Assembly (NCBI RefSeq): GCF_002259795.1
Contig: NZ_MWXA01000005.1
Span: forward strand, 310,001-374,000
Source of the DNA: Bifidobacterium aquikefiri
GTDB taxonomy: Bacteria; Actinomycetota; Actinomycetes; Actinomycetales; Bifidobacteriaceae
Direction: 5' to 3'
Length of the DNA: 64,000 nt
Both the position numbers and the translations under genes were made by a program. Below, piece after piece: positions 1 through 8,290 of this stretch. How positions within the stretch are numbered: position 1 is the stretch's first letter; every line of letters starts with the position of its first letter. Under the pieces are notes generated by a model. It searched no databases and had not been told where the DNA came from. It saw nothing but the letters and a program-made list of their open reading frames with translations.

Positions 1-132
1 CCTGCCGGTGTTACCACGCGTAAGCTCGGTACACCGTTCATCCGCAATTTCTATGCTGTCACGCCAAAAAGTGGGTTGAACCCAGCGCAACATGAAATTG
101 CCGATACGATAGTTTCCCTATTGCAGGCGTGA
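1..132 (+). CDS. C-terminal end of a probable LysR-type regulator (partial)
   Basis: The reading frame is open from the first base and stops at TGA 130-132, leaving 43 residues. The fragment (...RKLGTPFIRNFYAVTP...) resembles the last strand and helix of a LysR-type substrate-binding domain, where a run like 'R.fy.v' is followed by a terminal amphipathic helix. The DNA-binding domain lies outside the window. It converges on the HisN-like gene on the opposite strand, 20 bases away. The identification rests on a short fragment and another regulator or enzyme tail is possible. Confidence 0.45.
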   Translation, partial: PAGVTTRKLGTPFIRNFYAVTPKSGLNPAQHEIADTIVSLLQA

Positions 133-152
133 CTGCCATGGATCTCAAATCA

Positions 153-1022
153 TTACCGCAGATATTCGAGGACCTTCGCATGCAGTTGACCGTTCGTGGC
201 CAATCCGCAGCCACCCCAAGGCCCTGGATTGCCTTCGAGATCGGTAAATTGGCCCCCGGCTTCCGTGACGATAGGAACGAGTGCCGCCATGTCATATAGG
301 TCGAGTTCTGGCTCAGCAGCGATATCAATCGCGCCCTGAGCCACGAGCATGTATTGCCAGAAATCGCCAAAACCGCGCAATCTCCATAGATTGTCGGTGA
401 GTTCGATAAGTTTATCCCTATCACCCCGCTCTTTCCAACCCGATAATGACGACAACGACATTGATGCATGCTTGAGTTCGTTCACATTCGAAACATGGAT
501 CCTCGAAGCATGATCAATGTCCATTCCCATGTATGCGCCACCATCTCGCACCGCAAACCAGCGATTATGCAAGAATGGTGACGACACCACGCCGACGACC
601 AACTCATGGTTGACTTCAAGACCGATCAGCGTCGCCCAGACGGGCACGCCACGTACAAAGTTCTTCGTCCCATCAATGGGATCGAGAATCCAGCGGCGAC
701 CCGTTGATTCAGCCTTGCCGAGTTCCTCTCCATAGACACTATCTCCAGGTCTGTTCTCTGCGATGACGTTGCGAAGCGCTCGTTCGGTCGCACGGTCGGC
801 ATCAGTGACGGGGGTGTGATCCGGCTTGTCCTCGACATGGAGATCCAGCGCACCGAAGCGTGCGGAGGTTACCTTGTCCGCAGCATTGGCCATGGAAAGC
901 GCAAGAGTCAGATCATCGTAGTACGGATTGCCTACGAGTTCGCCAGCAAAGGATTCATGTTGATATTGTGGTCTGAAATACTCATTGTCAATGGATGAGC
1001 TGTTGGGTGAGGTCTGTGACAT
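153..1022 (-). CDS. hisN: Inositol-monophosphatase-family phosphatase, HisN-like histidinol-phosphatase
   Basis: A Mg-dependent sugar/alcohol phosphatase of the IMPase superfamily, 289 aa from the chosen start. Metal-binding motifs are visible: GEE at residues 98-100, WILDPIDGTKNF at 111-122, and a C-terminal ELDLYDMAAL segment replacing the classical WD motif, as in HisN-type histidinol-phosphate phosphatases. The histidine-pathway role is inferred from family resemblance; a general inositol or nucleotide phosphatase is possible. The frame stays open to a GTG at 1094 directly behind the aroA stop. I chose the ATG at 1020-1022 because a GGAG lies upstream, although its 12-base spacing is long. 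It follows aroA in the same direction and is probably cotranscribed. Confidence 0.75.
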   Translation of the reverse strand: MSQTSPNSSSIDNEYFRPQYQHESFAGELVGNPYYDDLTLALSMANAADKVTSARFGALDLHVEDKPDHTPVTDADRATERALRNVIAENRPGDSVYGEELGKAESTGRRWILDPIDGTKNFVRGVPVWATLIGLEVNHELVVGVVSSPFLHNRWFAVRDGGAYMGMDIDHASRIHVSNVNELKHASMSLSSLSGWKERGDRDKLIELTDNLWRLRGFGDFWQYMLVAQGAIDIAAEPELDLYDMAALVPIVTEAGGQFTDLEGNPGPWGGCGLATNGQLHAKVLEYLR

Positions 1023-1094
1023 ATTCGCTTTCATCTCCAGAAGTTGGGACGATGGATACTTTTCCCGCTGCATGTACCTGTAACGATAGTGCAC

Positions 1095-2495
1095 TCAAGC
1101 GGACAGCGCGTTGGTCGGATCGCAGGAGAGCATATTCTTCCACATTCCGACGAAATCGGGAAGTGTCTTACGCGTGGTTTCAATGTTCTCGACCTGAATT
1201 CCACCGATGCGAAGCCCAAGCATAGCGCCAAATGTTGCCATACGATGATCGTGGTAGCTGCGAATGACCGCGCCGTGCAAACGCCGCGTATCGACCGGAC
1301 GAATGATGATGCCGTCTTCCATCTCTTCCGCATCTGCCCCAACTCTTCGAATCTCAGCGACCATGGCAGCGAGACGATTGGTCTCATGCCCTCTGAGATG
1401 TGCAATTCCGAGCATTGTGGTCTTGGAATCGGCAAACGTCAGCAGTGCCGCAAGAGAGGGTGCCAACTCCCCTGCCGCTTCAAGATCGAAGTTGCCCAAG
1501 CCATGGATGTCGCCGTGTGATACGACGCGACAATATCTGATGCCTGATTCTTCCGGAAAGTCAACAGTTGCCCCCATGCGACTCAGGAATCGCGGCAGTA
1601 GACCACCAGGCTGTGTCGTTGTCTGAGGCCAGAACGGAACACTCACTGTGCCCCCAGCCAATAGTGCCGCACCCAGAAACGGCGCGGCATTGGACAAGTC
1701 GGGTTCGACGGTGAGCGATTGAGGCAGGCACAGATCCCTATGCTCCACTGTCCATGTATTGGTCTGCCTATTTGTCATAACGGTTCCGCCAGCCTTTTCA
1801 ATGTCAGACACCGACATATTGATGTGTGGCAAACTCGGCAGGCTAGAACCTGAATGATGCAGTTCGATCCCGTTAGGCAGAGCGGACGCGGCAAGCAACA
1901 ATCCAGAGATGAATTGCGACGAACTTGAAGAATCAATGTCGACATGATGGGCGGCAAAGTGCTGTGGAGGTGTAATCGTGAAGGGAAGAAAGCCAGTCTG
2001 GCCCGTGAAACGAATGGTTGCGCCGAGCTGCTCAAGACCATCGAGCAGCGGCTTCATCGGTCGTTCGTACGCCTGAATATCTCCGTCAAAAGTGACTGGC
2101 GCATCGGCAAACAGCGCGAGCGCTGGTAGGAATCTCATGACGGTGCCGGCCAGACCGCAAAAGATTGTTACATTCCCCTTGAACCTCAGATTGTGAGCTG
2201 CTGGCTGCAAGGATTTGTCGGGCGGAATGATTCGAACGGTCGTGGATTCTTTGGATTGCTCGTCTATGTGGACTCCGAGTTGCCTGAGTGCATCAATCAT
2301 CAGGTTAGTGTCTCTTGACCGCAGCAATCCATGAATCGTAACAGGTCGTGAACTGAGCGCCGCAAGGATGAGATATCTGTTCGATAACGATTTGCTTCCT
2401 GGAATGGTGACTCTTGCATCAAGCGGTTGATTTCTGTTTGGCGCAACCCACGCAGCTTCTGGATTATCGTTCTCATGCTCGTTCATGGCTTTCAT
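1095..2495 (-). CDS. aroA: 3-phosphoshikimate 1-carboxyvinyltransferase (EPSP synthase)
   Basis: Joins phosphoenolpyruvate to shikimate-3-phosphate in the shikimate pathway, in the cytoplasm. The 466-aa product shows the N-terminal substrate loop PGSKSLSNR at residues 32-40, the internal GLAGTVMRFLPAL motif, and the C-terminal DHRMATFGAMLGLR segment with catalytic Asp/His/Arg. Length is usual for the actinobacterial enzyme. No strong ribosome-binding site is seen at the start; a second ATG lies three codons on. The HisN-like gene follows immediately, the two frames abutting. aroE, another gene of the pathway, lies far away at 51.8 kb. Confidence 0.95.
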   Translation of the reverse strand: MKAMNEHENDNPEAAWVAPNRNQPLDARVTIPGSKSLSNRYLILAALSSRPVTIHGLLRSRDTNLMIDALRQLGVHIDEQSKESTTVRIIPPDKSLQPAAHNLRFKGNVTIFCGLAGTVMRFLPALALFADAPVTFDGDIQAYERPMKPLLDGLEQLGATIRFTGQTGFLPFTITPPQHFAAHHVDIDSSSSSQFISGLLLAASALPNGIELHHSGSSLPSLPHINMSVSDIEKAGGTVMTNRQTNTWTVEHRDLCLPQSLTVEPDLSNAAPFLGAALLAGGTVSVPFWPQTTTQPGGLLPRFLSRMGATVDFPEESGIRYCRVVSHGDIHGLGNFDLEAAGELAPSLAALLTFADSKTTMLGIAHLRGHETNRLAAMVAEIRRVGADAEEMEDGIIIRPVDTRRLHGAVIRSYHDHRMATFGAMLGLRIGGIQVENIETTRKTLPDFVGMWKNMLSCDPTNALSA

Positions 2496-2620
2496 CGTAA
2501 TAGAGCAGGAAGATTTTCATTGATGGATGAGAAGCTACGGCTTTCATATTTGTTCGCCACTTCAGCAAGGATTACCGGTCATGATTGTCTGCGAGGGCTT
2601 GCCTGCCCGTTGCGAGTCCT

Positions 2621-3799
2621 TTACTTATCTGACGCGAGTCGAGATTCAAGTGCCTCGGTTTGCCCACTGCGCGGCGTTTCGAGGGATTGAAGATATACAA
2701 GCTGAGCTTGGGCACGATCCGCTTCGATGGCCGCTATATGACGGGAAAATACGATGAACCATCCGAGAAAGATAAGACCCGCGAGCGCCTCGACGTTGGT
2801 CAGTGTGTTATCTCCTTCAAGCCAGAACCCGCCGGCTGCTGCGCATGTGAGAATGCTCAAATCCGAAACGACGTATATGGCCTTTGAGAGCTGCGGTGCA
2901 ATCCATGGCAAGCCGATCAAGAGAATGCACATGATTCCAGGCATTCCACGTGCGAAGATGTTATGCAATATCGGGTGAGGAGAATATCTGAAGGTGCCGA
3001 TTCCGATGAAGGCAATGCCTAACAATGTGAGCAGGGACCAGAGAATCGAGACTCGCAGTTTGAATCGGGTGATACTTTCGGGATGATCCCGTGAGTCACC
3101 CACCTGTGGAGTGGGAAGATGAGCCTTGCTCCAGTCTGCACGCATGCGGTGGGTAGTGAGAAGCTCCGAAATGGCGAAGTAACTGATGATGATGATGCAT
3201 ATGCCGGCAAGAATCAGCGTCGAGTTGAACATTCGGGCGGCGAAGGTACTTCTATCCCCGAGCTGAGAAAAATTATTGTGCCACCAATTCGGATCATCGG
3301 TGGTGAGCCCGGCTGTAGTCACCCCGGACACAACGAAGAGCGGGAGCAGCGATGCGATGGTCTTTGCATCCATCAAATCTGCCTGGACGAACGTGATGTA
3401 TCCGACGATGCCAGCAAAGGCGGCGCTCACCCACGGAAGGTAGCCGATAAATATACGAATGCCCATCATATCCGTAATGATGCCGAGTATGGCGAAGACA
3501 GAGAGGAATATTGTTGCCGCGTATACCACGGATAGCGCGACGATTTCAGTGCTGCGTCTCACGGGGACCCACCATCCTCTTTGCAAGTTCAGAGAATTTG
3601 AGTTGCGGGCATATCCAACGATGAATGACGACACGCCGCAGAAGGTCACCAGGCCAGATGAGACCATGAACATTCTTCGTGTCACCTGCCAGATGGGTGG
3701 AGCAACATCCACATAGATCTTGACCATGATAGCGGCTGCAATGGCGCAGATTAGAAAGGAAATAAGCCCTGATGTCTCAGCGCGCTGATGCCGACCCAT
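2621..3799 (-). CDS. Polytopic membrane protein, DUF998-like
   Basis: A 392-aa integral membrane protein with about nine or ten hydrophobic segments and no recognisable catalytic domain. The central NNFSQLGDRS...FNSTLILAGI stretch matches the pattern of DUF998 proteins (Asn-Ser-x-Leu-Gly before a membrane helix beginning Phe-Asn). The C-terminus is a charged cytoplasmic tail with Glu/Arg/Gln-rich helices. The start at 3799 is chosen over the longer frame (3844) because a long purine Shine-Dalgarno run (AGGAAGGAAGGG) lies three bases upstream. Function unknown. It stands alone between aroA and the tRNA-Pro gene, 125 bases from aroA, in the same direction. Confidence 0.7.
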   Translation of the reverse strand: MGRHQRAETSGLISFLICAIAAAIMVKIYVDVAPPIWQVTRRMFMVSSGLVTFCGVSSFIVGYARNSNSLNLQRGWWVPVRRSTEIVALSVVYAATIFLSVFAILGIITDMMGIRIFIGYLPWVSAAFAGIVGYITFVQADLMDAKTIASLLPLFVVSGVTTAGLTTDDPNWWHNNFSQLGDRSTFAARMFNSTLILAGICIIIISYFAISELLTTHRMRADWSKAHLPTPQVGDSRDHPESITRFKLRVSILWSLLTLLGIAFIGIGTFRYSPHPILHNIFARGMPGIMCILLIGLPWIAPQLSKAIYVVSDLSILTCAAAGGFWLEGDNTLTNVEALAGLIFLGWFIVFSRHIAAIEADRAQAQLVYLQSLETPRSGQTEALESRLASDK

Positions 3800-3908
3800 A
3801 AGCCCTTCCTTCCTCAAGAATCCATCCTCGCCGATTCTAACCAAGGGACACTACTACACATTATGTCCGAGGATGGGTTATACTAGTCAATTGTGCTCAC
3901 TTGAGCAT

Positions 3909-3982
3909 CGGGCCGTAGCGCAGCTTGGTAGCGCGCCTGCTTTGGGAGCAGGATGTCGCAGGTTCAAATCCTGTCGGCCCGA
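3909..3982 (+). tRNA. tRNA-Pro(TGG)
   Basis: A complete 74-base cloverleaf: acceptor CGGGCCG pairs with CGGCCCG, anticodon stem CCTGC/GCAGG with loop TTTGGGA giving anticodon TGG, T-loop TTCAAAT, discriminator A. CCA is not encoded. It lies divergently from the DUF998-like gene and directly upstream of the AT-rich brnTA island, a common arrangement for acquired DNA, though no duplicated tRNA 3' end is visible downstream. Confidence 0.97.
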
Positions 3983-4091
3983 CAAGAATGGCGGAATTCC
4001 AACGGTTTAAAGGTGTTGGGTTCCGCTCTTGTTGTTTTCCAGTAGGACTCAGTAGTAACGGCTGGGACAAGGTCAAAGACGAAGCATTGCA

Positions 4092-4116
4092 AGCCATTGG
4101 AAAATAGCCAATGGCT
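4092..4116 (+). terminator. Hairpin between tRNA-Pro and the brnT promoter
   Basis: A perfect 9-bp inverted repeat (AGCCATTGG / CCAATGGCT) with a 7-base A-rich loop, about 110 bases after the tRNA and 10 bases before the -35 box of brnT. It has no T-run, so it may insulate the tRNA transcript or be part of the brnTA control region; function is inferred. Confidence 0.35.
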
Positions 4117-4126
4117 ATGAGGTATG

Positions 4127-4162
4127 TTGACTTGGAATATTATAATATGTATAATTATATGC
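4127..4162 (+). promoter_or_regulatory. brnTA promoter with overlapping palindromes
   Basis: A near-consensus -35 box TTGACT (4127-4132) and a perfect -10 TATAAT (4150-4155) are separated by exactly 17 bases. Two AT-rich palindromes overlap it: ATATTATAATAT (4137-4148) and TATAATTATA (4150-4159). These suit autorepression by the antitoxin, as known for BrnA in Brucella. The predicted transcription start falls at or next to the ATG at 4163. Confidence 0.75.
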
Positions 4163-4447
4163 ATGAATGGTGGATATTTCGAATGGGACGATACCAAAAA
4201 TCTCGTCAACATAGAAAAACACGGCATATCATTCTACGAGGCAGCCGAAGCCTTTGCAGATCCCAATCGCCTGATAGCCCACGACATTCTCCATTCAAAC
4301 AGCGAAGAGCGCTGGTTTTGTTATGGCAAGACTAGGCGCGGCATAGCCACCGTTCGTTTCACCTACCGAGACCAGGTAATCCGTATCTTTGGGGCAGGTT
4401 ACTGGCGACAAGGGAAAAACAAGTATAACCAAAGGGGCAAAAGATGA
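4163..4447 (+). CDS. brnT: BrnT-family ribonuclease toxin
   Basis: A 94-aa toxin of the type II BrnT/BrnA system; BrnT has a RelE-like RNase fold and inhibits translation. Visible family marks are FEWDDTKNLVNIEKHGISF near the N-terminus, the F-A-D-P segment, an EERW strand, the TRRGIATVRFTYRDQVIRI core and the C-terminal Tyr-Trp-Arg/Lys-x-Tyr tail. The longer frame from 4124 starts inside the promoter, so the ATG at 4163 is used. No Shine-Dalgarno precedes it and the promoter geometry predicts a leaderless mRNA. It overlaps brnA by ATGA (4444-4447), indicating translational coupling. Surrounding base composition is more AT-rich than the core genes. Confidence 0.88.
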   Translation: MNGGYFEWDDTKNLVNIEKHGISFYEAAEAFADPNRLIAHDILHSNSEERWFCYGKTRRGIATVRFTYRDQVIRIFGAGYWRQGKNKYNQRGKR

Positions 4448-4689
4448 ACAGCACAATATATGAAAATGCACCACGCGACATCGCAGAGGCTATAGAACAC
4501 AGCGTAGAGGTAGATGATTTCCTGCCACAACCTAACGAATTGTTAGGTAAAATCAACAAGAAGCGCATCACAATCACTCTCAGCGAGCGCAGCATAGAAC
4601 GCTTCAAGGATTTTGCCAAAAAGCATGACACCAAATACCAGACTCTGATCAGCGAAGTCGTTGATGCCTACTCAGCGAGACTACAATAG
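4444..4689 (+). CDS. brnA: BrnA-family antitoxin and autorepressor
   Basis: An 81-aa partner of BrnT. The C-terminal half (KKRITITLSERSIERFKDFA followed by a second helix) is a ribbon-helix-helix DNA-binding domain; the N-terminal half should bind and mask the toxin. A good ribosome-binding site (AAAGGGG, 5-6 bases before the ATG) lies inside brnT, and the start overlaps the brnT stop. In known systems the complex represses its own promoter; the palindromes at 4137-4159 are the likely operators. Confidence 0.88.
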   Translation: MNSTIYENAPRDIAEAIEHSVEVDDFLPQPNELLGKINKKRITITLSERSIERFKDFAKKHDTKYQTLISEVVDAYSARLQ

Positions 4690-4988
4690 CGATTACTGTA
4701 GGCTTCGCAGCGTGATCTGTTCCCCTAACCAACGCTTCCCCATCACGGATACGACTCAATGCTCAAACTCGGATGTCGCCACACCCCCTAGTCCTTCGAA
4801 GAATCATATAAATGCTCTTTCATCAAGTCCTGTCAAGACAAGTTTTTCACAACAGAATGCTCCGCGCCCCTCACCTCATGAACAGTCAATATCGAACACT
4901 CACCCGACGTTCCCCAGGGTTCTACCATGGATATCCGTGCACATCCATGCCTATCCGTGCAAACGATCGCACTTCATTTGGTGAAAAG
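4690..4988. other. Intergenic region after brnA
   Basis: No convincing gene on either strand. It contains a hairpin-forming segment, CATGGAT (4926-4932) against ATCCATG (4943-4949), and two near-copies of ATATCCGTGCA (4931-4941) and CTATCCGTGCA (4951-4961). These lie downstream of the minus-strand methionine-type operon and could end its transcript, but no T-run accompanies them. Confidence 0.5.
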
Positions 4989-6065
4989 TCATGAGAGATC
5001 ATATTCTGCCTGCCCCATAGCATTCAGAATTCTCTGCGGCGTTATATCAGGTACTGCTCTGTGGAAAGAGGTGGAGGGATCAGCGGCGGCTTCTGCCACA
5101 ATTCGCCATTTCTCAGAAGAGGGCTTCATGCCCATGCCAGCAAATGAATGTGGAAGACCAATGGATTCATAGAAAGGCAGTAGTTCTGCAGCTTCTGCAG
5201 TCTTGTCTTCGACCAGCAGCTGCACGATTATGCCGTAGGCAACTTTCGCCCCATGCACCACAGGTGATGATTCTGGAAGCAAGGTGAGCGCATCGTGTAT
5301 CGCGTGAGCTCCCGAAGCTCGGGCCTGAACTCCTCCGAATCCTCCGACGGTTCCCCCAAGACCAATGATCACATCAATGACGTTGTTCACATGCTCGTTG
5401 ATTGACCCAGTCTGCAGCGAAGATACTGCTTCCTTACTTTCATCGATGATGATGGAGCGAATAATAGAGGCAGATTGCCATGCAAGTCGATCGAAAGCAT
5501 TCAGCTGCCCACAACGTGCAAAGATAGGAGCCGATTCATACCATTTGGCGAGTGTATCGCCTATCCCACCTATGAAATATTCAACAGGACTCGTTGCAAT
5601 CAATTTCGGGTCAACTATCAATATGTCGCTGTTGCTTGCATGCATGGGAGCACTCATATAGCGGTGTTCCTCGTCATAGTTGACTGAGAGCGCAGAATAA
5701 GCGGCGCATGTTGCCGCCATTGTGGGAACCATGACGATGCTGCAATGCAAGAGTTCAGCAACGTTCTTGACCGTGTCTGAAAGCTTGCCCGCACCGATGG
5801 CGACAACGGCATCGGCACCTTCGATCTGCTTTGCCAGCTGGCGAGCGTTGCGCAAGGTCGCGCTGCCATCATAATGGAACACCGGATAGCGCGATTCGGG
5901 TGTGCCTGCATATGTTGTATAGGCCTGCCACGATCTTTCGCCGGTGATGATTGCCGGATTGCGATATTGCTGAAGATACTCATCAAGCTTCCGCGCCTCC
6001 CCTTCGATGTTGACATACCGGTCAGGACCGGAACGGATATCGCAATCATGAACACCAAAAACCAC
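4989..6065 (-). CDS. GldA/HcxA-like iron-type alcohol dehydrogenase
   Basis: A 358-aa NAD(P)-dependent dehydrogenase of the glycerol-dehydrogenase branch of the Fe/Zn alcohol dehydrogenases. Metal ligands are intact: Asp in GGIGDTLAKWYE, His in AHAIHDALT, His in VVHGAKVAYG. The Rossmann part carries VVAIGAGKLSDTVKN. Its closest functional analogy is E. coli HcxA (YbdH), a hydroxycarboxylate dehydrogenase encoded beside the methionine transaminase YbdL; here too it follows an aminotransferase gene. The GTG at 6065 is preferred because AAGGTGAG lies six bases upstream; the longer frame (GTG 6086) lacks a site and would overlap the aminotransferase gene by 14 bases. Last gene of a seven-gene operon. 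Substrate is inferred. Confidence 0.82.
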   Translation of the reverse strand: MVFGVHDCDIRSGPDRYVNIEGEARKLDEYLQQYRNPAIITGERSWQAYTTYAGTPESRYPVFHYDGSATLRNARQLAKQIEGADAVVAIGAGKLSDTVKNVAELLHCSIVMVPTMAATCAAYSALSVNYDEEHRYMSAPMHASNSDILIVDPKLIATSPVEYFIGGIGDTLAKWYESAPIFARCGQLNAFDRLAWQSASIIRSIIIDESKEAVSSLQTGSINEHVNNVIDVIIGLGGTVGGFGGVQARASGAHAIHDALTLLPESSPVVHGAKVAYGIIVQLLVEDKTAEAAELLPFYESIGLPHSFAGMGMKPSSEKWRIVAEAAADPSTSFHRAVPDITPQRILNAMGQAEYDLS

Positions 6066-6072
6066 TTCAATC

Positions 6073-7317
6073 TCACCTTGTCTCACTATTCGCGTGCAGC
6101 CTGCCGATTCTTATAGCAGCCTCTGCAAGCCGTCGCTCATCTGCGAGCAGACTCAAACGAACATATCCCTCACCATATCTGCCAAAGCATTCCCCAGACA
6201 TCGCCGCAACATGCGCACGCTCAAGCAACTCACGAGCATATTGGCTACTCGATTGATGCTGAGGAACCCGTACCCAGACGAACACCGATCCTTTGGAATC
6301 AAACACTGATAATCCAGCCGATGTAAGTCCTGCCATAAACAGCTTGCGCCTTCTCGCATATATCAGCGAGAGTTCATGAACCGAATGTTGGTCACTTGTC
6401 AGTGCCGCAGCGCCAGCATCCTGCACGGCTCCTGTTGGGCTTGAACAGAGTTGATGATGGTATTCTCGTATCTCCTGCATCAGCTCCGCGGGACCGGCAC
6501 AGAATCCCAATCGCCAACCAGCCATGGCATACATTTTCGACATGCTGACAATTTCAATCGCGCAGTCTGACGAGCCAGGTGCAGCCAACAGGCTGAGCGG
6601 CTTCTTTCCTTCGAATTCCAAGCCCGCATATGCGAAATCGTTGACAATGATGAAATGATGCCTGTGGGCAAGCCCTACCAATCGTTGAAACAGATGTCGG
6701 GTTGCGAGCGCACCTGTCGGATTGTTCGGATAGTTCAGCAAGAGCACACGTGCCGCATTCCAGACATCCTCGCTGACGCTGTCGATGTCTGGGAGAAAGC
6801 CCGTCTGCCAGGTGCTGGCAACGGTGACCAAACGAGCGCCTGCAGCTTCAGCCAAGGCGCGGTATGGCGGATAATACGGTCCAACAACCACAAGCGCATC
6901 GCCATGTTGCAACAAGCTCTGCGTCACGGCAGTCAGAGCAACACCAGCCCCGCAAGTGGCAAGGAGCTGCGTGTTCCACTGCACCTTCACGCCGTGTTGA
7001 CTCCTATACCAACGTTGAGCTGCTTGAAGTAGACCTGGTTTACCATCAAAAGCGGAATACCTGTTGTTCTCCAACCTTGCCAAGGCTTCCTGACCTGCCT
7101 TCACGATGAATTCAGGTGTCGGCAGGTCTGGGTTCGCCTTGCTCAAGTCGATGACATCGATGCCCTGGGACTGGTATCGCTCGATCTGTGAGTCCATCAC
7201 CGAGAACGGGTTGGCCAGAACATGCCGTGTTGATTCACCTTCAAGTTCTTGTGACGCAGGTTCTTGTAACGCAACCCCGACTGTTTGTTCTGCAGGATCT
7301 TTCACATCGTATGTCAT
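6073..7317 (-). CDS. PLP-dependent class I/II aminotransferase
   Basis: A 414-aa fold-type I aminotransferase. Visible motifs: NYPNNPTG at residues 195-202, NDFAY at 226-230, the PLP lysine K261 in SMSKMYAMAGWRLG, and a C-terminal YVRLSL arginine that would bind the substrate carboxylate. The frame is open upstream to 7659 but that extension overlaps the DUF1684 gene and reads as shadow; the ATG at 7317 leaves a normal 43-base gap. Position between MetNIQ/DUF1684 genes and an HcxA-like dehydrogenase suggests methionine or aromatic amino acid transamination, like YbdL. Specificity cannot be read from sequence. Confidence 0.87.
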   Translation of the reverse strand: MTYDVKDPAEQTVGVALQEPASQELEGESTRHVLANPFSVMDSQIERYQSQGIDVIDLSKANPDLPTPEFIVKAGQEALARLENNRYSAFDGKPGLLQAAQRWYRSQHGVKVQWNTQLLATCGAGVALTAVTQSLLQHGDALVVVGPYYPPYRALAEAAGARLVTVASTWQTGFLPDIDSVSEDVWNAARVLLLNYPNNPTGALATRHLFQRLVGLAHRHHFIIVNDFAYAGLEFEGKKPLSLLAAPGSSDCAIEIVSMSKMYAMAGWRLGFCAGPAELMQEIREYHHQLCSSPTGAVQDAGAAALTSDQHSVHELSLIYARRRKLFMAGLTSAGLSVFDSKGSVFVWVRVPQHQSSSQYARELLERAHVAAMSGECFGRYGEGYVRLSLLADERRLAEAAIRIGRLHANSETR

Positions 7318-7360
7318 GGAAATGTCACGCCTTTCGCCCTTGTTGCCGCAATATGTGAAC

Positions 7361-8218
7361 TCAGTACTGTGCCTCATCCGCCGGCGTTTGCTCTCCTGCC
7401 GTGACGGCGAATGGTAGATGATTTCTCTTGGATGGAATTGGACACGTGCAAAATATCGAAAAAGCGCACGGATAGTTGATCGCATAGTTGAAGTCGATGG
7501 CTTGCAGATCATCCAGACTGAGCGCATCCAACTGAAGCACACGCCCGATGGCGTAGCTTTCCTTGCCGCTGGTTTCGTCAGAGAAGAATATGCTGGCATG
7601 CCCGAAGACGTTGGACACGACCAGCGAATGGTGCTGGCCTCCATAAGAGAATTCCACATAGCCCAGAACAGGATATGACTGCAACACCGTTTTCACGACT
7701 GAATCATGAACGTCAAGATCACCGCTATGACTTCTGCTGAACGATGCTTTGATATGCCACTTGCGATCCAGTGGAAATTGGCCGATTCCTCGAAAATCAC
7801 GGCGACTCGGACTTGCCGGATCCTTGATGCGAATCCAGAAACGGTGAGCATCATGATGAATCAGATCGGTCTGTGAGTTCACTTCGATTCGGATATCACC
7901 AAAGTGAAGATACGCGAGTGCTTGTTCGCCAAAGTTCTCTGGCTTGAAAGTTATGGCTTCACGGATGATATTGCCGGCATTGGTTACCGCAGGTGAGGCT
8001 AAAAGATCCGGCTCATAGCGCAGCACATCTTCGTTGGAAGACCACCTGCCTGGAATCCCTTCGATGGTCTTGCTCTCCCCATCGGCAACCCATGTGATTG
8101 AGGTTGGCGCAAGATAACCGTGTGGCGATGTCAGCTCCTCAATTCGCTGATCATGCCATATGTTCCACTGCTGTATATAGTTGTCTGCCAACACTGCGCT
8201 ATGAACATCAAGACCCAT
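7361..8218 (-). CDS. DUF1684 family protein
   Basis: A 285-aa protein of the DUF1684 family, function unknown. Diagnostic segments are FFSDETSGKESYAIGR and the C-terminal FNYAINYPCAFSIFCTCPIP motif with three closely placed Cys, followed by the NHLPFAVTAGE tail. No signal peptide or membrane helix is seen, so it is probably cytoplasmic. GAAGGAG lies nine bases before the ATG. It sits in the operon between metQ and the aminotransferase gene. A 13-base tandem duplication precedes its ribosome-binding site. Confidence 0.85.
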   Translation of the reverse strand: MGLDVHSAVLADNYIQQWNIWHDQRIEELTSPHGYLAPTSITWVADGESKTIEGIPGRWSSNEDVLRYEPDLLASPAVTNAGNIIREAITFKPENFGEQALAYLHFGDIRIEVNSQTDLIHHDAHRFWIRIKDPASPSRRDFRGIGQFPLDRKWHIKASFSRSHSGDLDVHDSVVKTVLQSYPVLGYVEFSYGGQHHSLVVSNVFGHASIFFSDETSGKESYAIGRVLQLDALSLDDLQAIDFNYAINYPCAFSIFCTCPIPSKRNHLPFAVTAGEQTPADEAQY

Positions 8219-8243
8219 GATGGTCTGCTCCTTCGTATGTTTT

Positions 8244-8269
8244 ACGTTTATGATTCACGTTTATGATTC
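8244..8269. repeat. 13-base perfect tandem duplication
   Basis: Two adjacent copies of ACGTTTATGATTC (8244-8256 and 8257-8269) in the metQ-DUF1684 gap, upstream of the DUF1684 ribosome-binding site. Confidence 0.9.
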
Positions 8270-8290
8270 AATCGTGTTGTGCGGCAAGAT

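Noticed and set aside
4690-4988. Attachment site duplicated from tRNA-Pro
   Set aside because: No copy of the tRNA 3' end is seen downstream of brnA.
7318-7659. N-terminal extension of the aminotransferase
   Set aside because: It lies wholly over the DUF1684 gene and reads as frame shadow; the family start is at 7317.
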